Assembly: GCA_028583405.1 (NCBI GenBank)
Contig: CM053258.1
Location: forward strand, 4,913,238 to 4,977,237
Origin: Pogonophryne albipinna
Taxonomy: Eukaryota > Chordata > Actinopteri > Perciformes > Artedidraconidae
DNA length: 64,000 nucleotides
Direction: 5' to 3'
In this document: in pieces, positions 1-16,273 of the stretch
Layout of the letters: each line of letters begins with the position of its first letter
How positions within the stretch are numbered: the stretch's first letter is position 1
Translations under genes and position numbers: made by a program
The notes under the pieces: generated by a model
What the model saw: only the letters and a program-made list of their open reading frames with translations
What the model was told of the DNA's origin: nothing
The model's database searches: none

Positions 1-5417
<5,417 letters not shown>

Positions 5418-5479
5418 CCAACGTGAGGAGGAAAACTCTGCTGTAGTTCATCTGAAGCGAGGCTGTGCCCCTCGGTGTG

Positions 5480-5522
5480 ACCCCCCCCCCCTCCTCCTCC
5501 TCCTCCTCCTCTTCCTCCTCCC
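5480..5522 (+). repeat. C-run plus (CCT)n polypyrimidine tract in the reps1 3' UTR
   Basis: About ten C residues followed by repeated CCT units and CTT interruptions. In the transcript this is a pyrimidine tract of the kind bound by PCBP/PTB proteins; as duplex DNA it is a homopurine-homopyrimidine stretch. Binding is inference from composition only. Confidence 0.8.
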
Positions 5523-7729
5523 ACCATCTCAGCTTTCCCTGGAGGCTCCGGCCGGCTGCAGGGTGCTCCATTAAATCTCCTACGCTCCATCACACACACA
5601 TTAATCATAAACCAGAAGCAACTGAGAGCACAGATCCACCAACAGGCGGAGGAGGAGGTGACAGGAGCGTCGGGGGGGATTTACACAAACTGGCACTTTT
5701 CAATTGTTCTCAAAAGAGAGTGAGGACGACTGAGACATGAGTGGCGGACAAAACTGCGAGTGCCGTCTGAAGACAAAACTGCTGGTGTCTGATCACTTTG
5801 TGAATGACTGAAGAAGAAAGGTGTGTGTGTGAGAGTGACTGTGTGTGTGTGGCTGTGTTCCTGTTTAGTGATTACTTGAAGCTAGCACCAATGTGTTTAT
5901 TCTGTCTTGGGGTACGGACTCTACCACACCAAACTCCTTTTAAAATCAGGCACATTTTAAAGAGCAGTGTCGTATTTTTGAGTAATACTTCTTCACTATT
6001 TTTTTTGTTAGAGAAGATCCATATCATTTAAATGGAGTCTGTGATTAGCTTAGCTTAGCAAAGGCTAGCTTTGAGGCTTTCAAAACATCTACACCAGGAG
6101 TTTGGTGAGGTCTGTCTCCATTAAAACATACTGTGCTTCTTCTGAACAGGACTTTGTGTGTGTGTTTGTGTGAGGCCTTACACGGCTAAATCATTATGGT
6201 GAAGGCTTTTTTTGTTTTAGTTTGATGCATCCTGTGACATTAATTCAGCCCCTCCCTCTTCTTACTGCCCCCTTGAAGTGTGTGTGTGTGTCACATGTTA
6301 CACAGTGTTGGGTTTGATGTGACTGAACGGTTTAAACTTTATGCCAAATGACTGAACTCTGCTCTCTTGCCTCTGTCTGGGCTGTGTTTTTAAAAACAGA
6401 AATGCAACCATCTTTCCTTCAGGTTTCTCTTGTGTGTAAACATCTCTGCTTTCTTTTTTAAACATTTCAGTTGCTTTTTACCGTCTTTTTCTTTCACATG
6501 GATGGGAAACCAGTTCAAAACAGATATTCACTCGAACATTTTCCAGCTGCTTGACTGCAGGGTGCAAAATGTATGAATAATTGTTCTTGTGATCAGCAAA
6601 CAAACACGCATGCACAGATCTAGAGTTACAGATTTAAAAAACTCAGCGGTTTTCTAATTGGGCAGGCGGCACTATGCAAGTACGGGCGATACATCCTCAC
6701 AACTATACTTAGCTGTTTGTACTATGATAGTAGCAACTGTGTGAGCAGTATACTCTGGTTTTTGTATCGTAGATCTTCCAGCACACCATTTACTGTACGT
6801 TTGTGATTCAACCGGCCTTTTTTCTTTCCCTCTGGAGCTTCCCCTCTCCCCCGGCTCCAGAGGGAAGTCCAGATCAGTGTTTTATCAGGGCACTTTCACC
6901 CTACATGTGCGAGATGTGACCATGGCTGGGTGTAGACGAAGCTTACTACAGACGGAGACCAGTCGACAGAAAAGGAGACCTGAATGACCCAACTGCACTT
7001 TGAACCTAAACCTCCTCCTTATTTGTATTTTTACTTGTTACATCCCGCTTCCTGCTTTCTTTTAACTCTTGCATGTTGTCCTTCATGCGTATTTAAAAGA
7101 AGAAGAATAATGAACCACTCATTTGATTTCTTCACCTTGGAAACTGTAAGGGTTTTTGTGCCAGTACCCTTATTTTTTATAAGTGTTTTGTCCCCGGAGC
7201 TTCCTGTGTGTCTGAAGAATCTGTGTTCTTCTCAAAGCCTTACTCCCCAACTGGCGTTCAGGTTTCCTCTGTGGCCGACTGACCTCTCCTCCTTGTCCTA
7301 TCAAGGCTCGCCTTCTTTTTTCTGCTGTTGAGGACGATGATGTTCTTGGTGTGTGTGTGTGTTATATAGTTTCCAGACCTGGAACTAATACCATTTGAAA
7401 CCCTATTAAAATGCAGGATTGATTTATGTTTGCTAGCACAACAGCTAACATCCTTTAAACCCCCAAAGGCAATCGAGACAGGCAGAAGCAATCACCTCTT
7501 GAGTCTTTAATGGGATTTTGAATATTATTTGCTCCCAGATCTGTGTTGTATATTGTATATGATACACACTTTTGGACTCATATGTACATTTGCATTAATT
7601 GCTGACTAACAGCGAAAGAATATTCTATTTAATTCCTTCTCTCTTGGCTGTGGGATCCTAGATGTTTAACTGCATGGATGTACTGTATCTCTGCAGAGTC
7701 AACTAGCAGCTGTGTGATTTTTACACAAA

Positions 7730-7735
7730 AATAAA
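7730..7735 (+). terminator. reps1: reps1 poly(A) signal
   Basis: Canonical AATAAA, followed about 30-40 nt later by a T/G-rich stretch (TTTGTTGTTTGG), the usual arrangement for cleavage and polyadenylation. It is the clearest such pair downstream of the reps1 stop. Confidence 0.7.
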
Positions 7736-7755
7736 AACGGCACAATATTTTAAAC

Positions 7756-9020
7756 GCTGCTCTCCTTTGTTGTTTGGCTTTAATGAGAAATGAAAGGTAA
7801 TTCACTTCAGAAACACTTTGTTATATTCCATGGAATGCTCTTATCATCCCGATAGCAATGAATATCTTAAATGCTTTGACAAAAAATCCATACAAACATT
7901 TCATCTGTGGAAGCCGTGGCGCTGTAAAAAGCACGACCAATCATCTGAGCCGGCCCGGCTAAAGTAACTGGATGGCCTACCTGCCTGTCAGCCTTCCATC
8001 TGTGCACAAACTTATCTCGTGCCCTCATTGTTCGTGTGTGTTGGAGGAGGGGGCAGATTTTTTTTCGGCTGCCTACTTTCAAATTCTAGCGCACTCGAGC
8101 TGGTTTCTCCATTCTTTACCTACCCTACCTTTAAGGTATGATATGAATACACACCTTTTGCCAAAAACATTTTTAGGATGTTTTACACTTTAAAATTAAC
8201 TCCATGCAGTTTTGTCTTTTGCACTTATTGAAAGGAAAGGAAGTTAAAAAAATAAAAGCAGTTTTGAGTTAATTTCTTGACTTTTCCCTTAAAAGTTGGT
8301 TGTTGTTTCAATCATGGATATGTAATATTATGTAAAGGTACATTGGAGGAAATCCAGAAATAATAATTTGTTCTCAAAAAGTCATTTCATTTTGTAAGCC
8401 TGTTTGGTTTTAATGTTTTTGTGGAAAACCTTTCATATTTCCAGAAGCAATTACTATTAAACCTACTATCTATATGATATAAAATAACAGAATAAATCCT
8501 TTTGAAATTGCTCGAATTTAAACCAAATCAGATTAGGGAAGAACTCAATTCTGCAGTGAAAAAAAGCAAACTATGTGGATGCAAGGACAGAGAAGTACGC
8601 GTTAGCAAATCGTTGATTAAAACGTGACCCATTACTCTTCAACAAGTTCTAGAGAAATCTCAGGATAATCAGAGCAAACAGGATTTACCTGAGATCATTT
8701 TGGAGTGGCGTCACACAAAGGTCTGATGAGAGATATTTGTTTTTTAAAAACCATATCAAATCTATAATGCAAAAGAAAGAGTGGAAAACGTCTTGCTTTC
8801 AAAAGTCAACATAAAATGTGTCTCAGCATGTGTTTGTTCCCCTGTTTCTGTGCACCAACTTTACGGTATTTATAGAAGAAGTTTGATAAAGAAGTTAAAT
8901 TGTTGACGTGTCAGCAATTGCAGACCTTCACCACTTTAGCAAGATGGATGCATTTTGGTTCTATTAATGAGAACATCTCTGTTTGACAAAGGGTGTCAAG
9001 CTGTCCAAAGAAACACAACA
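7756..9020. other. Gap between the reps1 and clu 3' ends
   Basis: Roughly 1.26 kb between the two convergent poly(A) sites. I see no exon, RNA gene or clear transposon end in it. Confidence 0.55.
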
Positions 9021-9024
9021 ACAC

Positions 9025-9682
9025 TGATTGGGTTTGAGCAGGTTTATTACATCTCTATTATATCCTTCTTTGCGGGGCTGTTGTACAGAGGGACTTAAAG
9101 CAATCACGAACACAAACTCTAATCAGTGAGTTTAGCTCCAGAGAATGAACCACTTCCACCAACTCCGACAGCAGCTATCAGAGATCTGTAGGACGGTGCA
9201 TCGGGTAAATAAAGTCACTGACACAACTTGAAGTAACTCACTCTAAACTTACTTAACATCTTCTACAAATATTAGCAACAAACCAATCCTTGTTTTACTG
9301 AAATGTGATTGGAGGAAATATCAGTTAATTCATCTTTATATATAAGAAAAGCTGAGTGCAGATTTCTTTAAACTGAAACTCAAGCAGAAAAAGCCCATTT
9401 TTTGCAAAGCTCACATGATATACAGCCTTTTGTTGTTGTTATCTACATCTACTGAATATCTTCTCTGACAGCAGGACAAAGAGCTCTAAGGGTACAATAT
9501 ACATCTCCGAGGTTAAACTGAGTCGTTGGCTAAAGCAGGACTTGGAGAGGATTTACAACAGAGTCAGTGCGGTGGATTCAGGTTTATTTCCCAGGTGTGT
9601 TTATCTGCGGGGTTTCTGGTGATGAGTCCAGAACATTCTCCTGTCAGCAGACAGCGCAGGTTTGGGACTTTATTTGACCATA
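9025..9682 (-). other. clu: clu terminal exon: last codons plus 3' UTR
   Basis: On the - strand a strong acceptor (TTTGTTTTTCAACAG) precedes TATGGTCAAATAA. Joined to the GT left over from the exon at 10873-11060, this reads V-M-V-K-stop. The following 630 bases have no open frame, and AATAAA lies at 9043-9048 with a GT-rich element just beyond. Without this splice the previous exon would read straight into TGA after YRESSV. Confidence 0.7.
9043..9048 (-). terminator. clu: clu poly(A) signal
   Basis: TTTATT on the + strand is AATAAA on the - strand. About 20 nt further along the - strand comes GTGTTGTTGTGTTT, a good downstream element. It defines the clu 3' end and makes clu convergent with reps1. 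Confidence 0.7.
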
Positions 9683-12600
9683 CTGTTGAAAAACAAAGAG
9701 AATGATATTAGAGATCGTCTGTGACTCTTTTTGTATGACATGCTGTTCATTCATTCCCATGCTGAATAAAGTCAGAGAGTAATCAGGAATTGAGGACAAG
9801 AACTAAATATATTTTTTAAATGTTGTTGGTCAGTGTTAATGTTTTTTTTGTCTTTGGAAACAAAATAATTAAAGGTCCCATGTCATGCTTTTCCCGTTAT
9901 TACCCGTCCCCTTGTGTGTCTTTTTCTGCATGTAAACGGTCTGCAAAGTCACAAACCCTCAAAGTACCCTGTAGCGAGTAAAACTCTAACACAGAAAATA
10001 CGTGTCTATGCTGCTCCAGAACGCCTCGTTGGAGATTTCTCTTTTGCAATTGTTTTCTTCCGGGAACCAAGTGACGTAACGACAACCCCATCGTGGATTG
10101 GTCAAAATAGACCAATCCGCGGAGCCGTTACGTTAAGTCCGTTGATTGGTCCAAATTGACCAATCCGCGGACTTCCTCACACACACACACTCAATCTTTT
10201 CTCAGCTGCAGCTCCGCCGATTTCTCCTGCCGACGGCGGGACACGGCGAGGCTGTGAGTCGGTGTGTGAGCACACACACAAACTCCCAGCCAGGCTGCGG
10301 GTGTATGTGTGTTTCGGGCTGTGTCTCGCTGTCTCGCAGACGGCCACTCGGCTCATAGGGAGGGAGGGGATACACATGCTATACAGAGATGCTGTGAGAA
10401 ACCAATGTGAGTTTGGAAAATTGCACAATATAAATCTATTTTAGTAGACCTCAACAATGGAATTATGATCAGTAGAGATTGCCATGACATGGGACCTTTA
10501 AGATAATTAGCTGAAAGAGATAAGATTTTCATCAAAAACAATTAAATCCAAATTGTCAAATAATTTAATTAGGTAAAGATAGCGCAGGGAGAACTAGTAT
10601 GCGTTAGATATTGTGAGTTAAAAAGAGAAAGTCTATCAGAATGGAAAAACTATAGTTATTTAAATTTGTAATAAAGCACTTAAGTGCAGTTTAGTAACTC
10701 TGTGGTCGTTTCCATTATGTAGGACATTTGAAATTCTAGCCGCTCTACAAACGATATGGTCGGTAACCTTGGGTTTATGTGGCAGTGCAATGAACATGAA
10801 CAAGTAACAAGGAAACACACATGCTTAAAGAAATGTCGTTTTTGGATATTATTACATGTGCTGGACACTCACACGCTGCTCTCCCTGTAGCGGTCCAGAG
10901 CCTCCTGGGCCACGACCTCGGAGAACTTGGGGTCGCTCCAGGGAATGTCCCCCGGCACGCTGACGTTCATGGCCGGAGCGTCGAAGAGCTGCACGGACAC
11001 GCTCGTTTCTGCCGGCTTCTGCTCCTCGCCGGGCTTCTCTTTAGCGTCACTGCCTGTCACCTGCAGGGAAAGGTAAGAGGATAAAATCCACTGGGTGAAA
11101 TAAGGACAGCAATGAATCGATAAAGAAGTGTTCGCAGTGGAAAGGTATTGAAGTAGAAATGGTTATAATGAGATAGAGAGCCTTTGCAGACCATTTACAT
11201 GCAAACAAACCTTAACACACTACCGGAAAGGGAAAACCCCAATAGGCCCTCTTTAATGCCAACCAACAGAGAACGCTGTCATGCAAAAACACTTAAAAAC
11301 TGCTGAATTAACCACACAAAACATTCAAATACAATAATTGTCGTCTTAAGATATCATGTTTTCAGATTTCTTTCTGTGCAGACCCTGCTAAAATGAATGA
11401 CATCTCTTTTTAGAAATGTCATATATTGTTGATTGAGGAGAGACTTCATCACACATATGGAGTTTTGCCACAGGTGTACGTACCGTCTGAACCTGGAAGA
11501 CGTCGGTGATGTTGGCCAGAGAGGACACCCAGCCGAACTCTCTGTTGAGCATGTCGAGGACGGAGGAGGTGTTGAGCATCTTCTCCTCGAACCTCTTCAG
11601 GAGGAGGTTGTACTGCTGAGTGAACCGCTCGGCCAGGGCCAGCGCCTCCTCCAGCTCCGCCTTCAGAGGGCCTTCCAGAGGCTTCCTCCCGGAGCAGTCT
11701 GCGGGGGAAACATCATCAAGACGCACGAGTAAGGTTAGAAAAAACACTTATCTGATTACACCGGGATAATAAGGACATTTACTTTTATTAAGTGCAGGGT
11801 TTTTGGCAATTCAGTCCAAGACTATATGGCCTATCTGACCAAAGATCTTTACTGTGGTGTATTTTATCACTTATTTTGGGCTTAACACTTCATTATATCT
11901 CAAAAGACTGACATCAAGCACTGTTAGAAAGATGAAATGCTATATCTCACCCATCTGCTGGATTTCTTTGCACTTCTGACACTCTTCTCTGAACTTGATG
12001 CAGCCGGCTGAGTTGCGGCGGATCTCCCTGCAGGTCATCGAGCCGTCGCCAAAAGGTTTTGTGATGACCACGTCCTCGTTCAGGCTGCCGTCTGCAACAA
12101 GACACAAAACCACAGTTTAAAAAAAAATGTCATCACAATCAAATGTTCGTTTGAAATACATGTATGATTGAAAACTAAGTGAAAAACCCTGCAAAATCCA
12201 CTTTCAATATCCAACTTGATATTATATTTTCGCATTATTTCCCATGATATGATATATCCAGTTTGTATACCCAATAATTGCATTTTAATGGTTAAACGGT
12301 TACCTTTTGACTTAGATGGGACACATTTTTGTTTTTCCACAATGCAATAACAGTTTGCAAACAGGTGGCCTGCCTTTTTAATCAACTTGTTTTTTTCATA
12401 CTACTTTAAAAACGAATCTACCTCACTGCTTAATGTGTTCATTTTGACCTGGGTTTTATAGATGATAGAGTAAATGCTATGAACAGACCTAACCTAAAAC
12501 GACTGATCTGACTGAGGGCTTCTACAGTTCTGGTGTATTCATGTCAGAGCTGTACCTTCACTGGGAGCTGTGTCTGAGTCCATGTCCACCATGGAGCCCA

Positions 12601-15600
12601 TAGAGCTGAAGATGTTTCTGCCCATGCCGATCATCGGGGAGAACAAATCCTGGAAGCCGTGGAACGGATCTCTGAAGAGCGAGCGAATGCTTCTGCTCCG
12701 ACGAGTGAACGGTCCCAGGAAATCAGAGAAAAAGAACGATGGAGGGTTGAAGTGCAGATGGTCAGCCACCTGAGAAACAACAACAACAACAACAACACAG
12801 AGACACCGCCCGTTAATGCCTTTGATTCAAGATCCATTATCAGTGTTGGGAAAATACTGAATGTACTCTTCCAACATGAGAGCAACATGATAACAAAGGT
12901 ATCCCAACTGTAGCTGTGTACATGGCAGGATGTGTGATTACCTAGAAGAGCATCAGGACTGTTTTAGGCATATGATAGCTATGTGATTAACATGATGATT
13001 CAGCCTCTATGGAGATAGACATATGACAAGCATGCTCATTTCTGACGTGGAGCTAATCTGAAGTAAACATTGAATACTGCTTTCTATTCCTCCATCTTGT
13101 GACTGTGTAACTCCCTCTCTTGGATATCAGCATGTGAAGGACACTGTTCAGGAACTAGTTGATGCTCTGTATGTGATGACTACTTCCATTCTGGAGAGGA
13201 TCACAAATACATGGATCCTGATAGTGAAGCTCAAACTGGTGACGAGTGATCTTTTTCTAACAATCATCTAACAATTCGCCTCACAATTCTACTGTTTGAG
13301 CTTTTATATACATCTCTGTGTCCAGTGTTTATATCCGTCTTACCTTCATGCTGTTTGAAAAGATGCTGTTGACACCGTGGGCCATCTCGGAGTATTTCTC
13401 CTCCAGGTTGGTGAACTCTTGGCTCTGCCGCTGCCCCTCCTGCTGCAGCACATCCATGTTCTCCCCGTTGATCCAGATGGAGAAGGGGGACGTTCTGTTC
13501 AGCACCCCCTCCAGCTGCAAGCAAAGAGTCATTCTTTGTCTTTAATATCTGTATAAAAGATGTATTTGTTAAGCTTATCAGGAGAGAGAGAGAGACTGGG
13601 GTTGGGTTAGAGTTTTGTTTGTATTTTTTTGGGAGGTTTCTGCTCCTGATACCAATATATGCCAAGACAAAAAGGCATTACAGTCACTTCCTATAATGAA
13701 CCAGCAACAGGGATTCATTCTCCAAGCAGAGTTTACGCAATTAAACTCCATTATGTCCTTAAATAATGGCCTATAATCAAAGCTCTGTACATGTTATCTT
13801 ATCTTATGTATCATGTTCATACAACTACTCAACTTGTACTGTGATATCCTGTTTCAATAGTTACTTTATCACACTTTATTTTTGCTGTATTATTATTTTA
13901 ATTTGTATTCTGTGTTATCTTTATTTTGACCTTGTCTGAATCCTGTTTTTCATTCTGAGCCTGTTGCTGCCATCAATGCCTGAATTTCCCCAAGGGGATA
14001 AATAAGGTTCCATCTTATCTTATCTCTTAGTATGAGTACATGTATTTGTAATGTTCTGGTCCTACCTGGCGCCCCACCAGTCCAGACCCACTGCTGCAGG
14101 TACGAGAGTAGTATTTGACGCAGGTGTTCTTCAGGCAGGGCTTGCACTCCTCCCACAGAGCCCTCATGGTGTCGTTACAGACCTCCTCCTCCTGCTCCAG
14201 CTTGGCCTCCATTTCCTGAGCCGAGCGCATCGCCTCCTGAGGGCAGACAGAAACACACATTTAAAGGTCACCTATAATGCAAAATCCACTTATACATAAC
14301 CATGTGTCCCCTCTGTGGAAAGAGATTCTGAAAGTTTCAGGAACAAAGATTCTCTCACTTTCTGTCCTGATCCATTTCTATAAAAACCTGTCTGAAAATG
14401 AGCTGATCAGATTTTGGCCACTTTATGATGTCATAACGATTTTTTGGCTTGTGTAACCATTAGCCAATCAGCAACCAAGGTAACCCCCCCCCTCTTATCA
14501 CCTGAATCTCCTCCTAGAGCACCATTGAATTCTTTGTAACCAAATGTCTCTCAGAGGGGCGTGGGGAGGGGCTCCTTATTTTCATCTAAAGTAACAGCCA
14601 GAGAATCAGCACTTTGGAAACAGGGCTGAAACAGAGGGGATTATGGGTAATGCTGCAATGATCTGTTTGTTATGTCGAGCCAATCAGAGACATGTTCTGT
14701 ATATATCTGAGACCTGTAATATATTGATGAAAAACAGTATAATAGGGGACCTTTAACAGGCAAGCTCTTATTTTGGCGGGATCCCTGTTACTTATTGTTT
14801 ATCATTAGTTATCGTTGCATAATGTTTTTCTACAGATCAATTTGGATGTATGGATCAAATAACAAAATTAAATACATTTTGCTGTCATATGGAATAATGA
14901 TGAGCTGTTTCTACCTCTTTTAGGTCCTTGGTCTTCTCCAGGGCGTCCAAAAACTTCTGATGCTCCTCTGAAGATGTCTGCATCACGCTCTTCATCTCCT
15001 TCACTCCGTTCACGGCAGTCTCGATCTGTTTATCCAGAAACTTCTCCCCCTGGATGGAGATCTCTGTAAAGAAGAAAGAAAAGGGAATGTATCTCATGTC
15101 CACTGCAGGTGAGGATTCCTGTAACAGACTTCTGCATTTCTGCCCTCTTTGACCAAACTGATGATGTCATGTATTCAGTTATTCATTTGTTGGTTAACAT
15201 GTATTTATATTTAATATAATTCAATAACCTTTTAACTTTTTGCTGGGTGCCTGAAACTGCCACATCCCCACATATTCATAAACACATGAATATAATACAC
15301 GGGGCAAGTTTCTTTCCTTTTCTGGGACCAGTTCAAACTAAATTACAATGCATTTGTTTTCTTTATTAACCCATATTGTCTTTGTCCCCCCCCCCCTTAC
15401 TTCGGTGTTCGCGGTCAAATTTGACCGGTCCTGTTTTAAATGCTATTACATTAACACAAAAACCATTCATCATCACCACATTTCATTTAACACCCTTTCA
15501 AACTGTAAATATTGTATCAGACTACTGGTATACATGAAACACTGCAGTAAATATACAAAGAATAGACACTGAACATGTATTGCGTGTGCCAGGTTTGATC

Positions 15601-16227
15601 CATGTGGGGGGATGGGCACATAAGGGGGGGGGACATCTAGAGTATGTGTGTGTGTGTGGGTGTTTGTGTGTGTTTTATCTGATCCGGATGGTTACTGATT
15701 CCCTTTCTTTATGGCGGTCATTTTTGACCGGGAACACCATGGGTTTTACAAAGTTGACTAAATCATCCAAAATGCAATGAAAGTGGTGATCAGCAATTTG
15801 ATATGTTCAAATGTCTACTGAAGGATATCATGAAGCCTTAATGCAATCAAATGTAAAACAAAAAAGTTATGATTGACGAAAGTAGTAAATAGGTCAGATT
15901 TAACCCGAAGACAACAGGAGGGTTAATCTCTAGCTATTGAAATACTGTAACTTTAGTGTCAAATGGCCAGGGTTTTAGACTTCTGTTTCTGAAATATATT
16001 GCAGGTAACGGTTATTATAAAATGTGAAATCCCAACCGTTTTTAAAGAAAGAAAAAACATGTAATCTTTTTTTTTTATTGAAGTTTTCAGATGCCTTTGT
16101 AGAAAAACTTACGGTTAAGATCTTCTTTTGATGGAGGAACAAGACAGTTGACTGAAGCCAGAATAAAAGCCACCACGGCGAGGATCTTGGACCCCTTCTT
16201 CTTCATCATCATCATCATCATTAACAT
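9670..16227 (-). CDS. clu: Clusterin (apolipoprotein J), secreted chaperone
   Basis: Clusterin is a secreted, disulphide-linked heterodimeric chaperone that binds misfolded proteins and lipids. Coding exons on the - strand in gene order: 16227-16113, 15063-14915, 14236-14066, 13514-13344, 12769-12556, 12091-11951, 11698-11484, 11060-10873, 9682-9670. Together they make 1377 nt, 458 residues, close to the 449 of human CLU. The first exon encodes a Met-rich start and a signal peptide (KKKGSKILAVVAFILASVNC). The two five-cysteine clusters of the family are present: CNDT..EECKPCLKNTC..RTC and TCREIRRNSAGC..EECQKC..DC. RRSRSIR followed by SLF matches the furin-type site that splits the beta and alpha chains. 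Sequons include NRTS, NDT, NTSS and NIT. LWEECKPCLK, MLNTSS and WVSSLANIT are near-identical to family signatures. The start was chosen because an in-frame TGA lies five codons upstream. Confidence 0.95.
9869..10501. mobile_element. MITE, type I, TTAAAGGTCCCATGTCATG ends, in the clu last intron
   Basis: Both ends carry the same 19-nt inverted repeat (TTAAAGGTCCCATGTCATG and its complement). The 633-bp interior has CCAATCCGCGGA-containing repeats around 10100-10170 and a short (CA)n at 10178-10191. There is no coding capacity. A related, rearranged copy lies at 26592-26844 in the opposite orientation. The superfamily is not assigned; no convincing target duplication was found. Confidence 0.8.
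11180..11256. mobile_element. End fragment related to the type I MITE
   Basis: Reads GCAGACCATTTACATGCAAA...AATAGGCCCTCTTTAA, matching the terminal about 80 bp of the type I MITE (CTGCAGACCGTTTACATGC...GACCTTTAA). Another fragment of the same kind is at 24292-24376. It lies in a clu intron. Confidence 0.55.
13925..14035 (+). mobile_element. LINE/SINE 3' tail in a clu intron
   Basis: GAATTTCCCCAAGGGGATAA, followed by ATAAGGTTCC and (ATCTT)-like repeats, is a widespread fish non-LTR tail. It ends close to the clu exon at 14066. A reverse-orientation relative (GATAAGATA..TTTATTGATCCCAATTTGGG) is at 40442-40500. Confidence 0.5.
14261..14756. mobile_element. MITE, type II (TTAAAGGTC.CC ends), in a clu intron
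   Basis: Ends TTAAAGGTCACCTATAATGC and, inverted, TTAAAGGTCCCCTATTATAC. The interior is non-coding and closely matches the element at 38864-39628 (shared GAGCTGATCAGATTTTGGCC, GGAGCCCCTCCCCACGCCCC in either strand). It starts only 24 nt from the acceptor of the clu exon 14236-14066. Confidence 0.8.
15370..15922. mobile_element. piggyBac-like non-autonomous element in a clu intron
   Basis: Flanked on both sides by TTAA (15366-15369 and 15923-15926), with CCC..GGG termini; ends CCCATATTGTCTTTG versus, inverted, CCCTCCTGTTGTCTTCG. TTAA targets and CCC ends are the hallmark of piggyBac. Subterminal palindrome-like boxes CGGTCAAATTTGACCG (15412-15427) and GGTCATTTTTGACC (15716-15729) occur near each end. 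A short GT run and G-runs lie inside. No transposase. Confidence 0.65.
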
Positions 16228-16273
16228 CCTCTCTGACTCTCACAGGGCCAGCAGGCAATGATGAGACAAAAAA
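16113..16273 (-). other. clu: clu exon 2 with 5' UTR, start codon and signal peptide
   Basis: The acceptor TCTTTCCAG sits just before 16273, giving 46 nt of 5' UTR before the first ATG (16227-16225). The start reads Met-Leu-Met x6-Lys-Lys-Lys, seven ATG codons in one frame. The donor CC|GTAAGT is at 16112-16111. Confidence 0.75.

Larger units (their letters stand above)
5418..7755 (+). other. reps1: reps1 3' untranslated region
   Basis: Sequence from the TAA stop to just past the poly(A) signal, about 2.3 kb with no intron evident. It holds a pyrimidine-rich CCT-repeat tract shortly after the stop (5480-5522) and several short GT runs. Open frames inside it are low-complexity and are not considered genes. 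The end is inferred from the AATAAA at 7730 and the GT-rich stretch after it. Confidence 0.75.
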
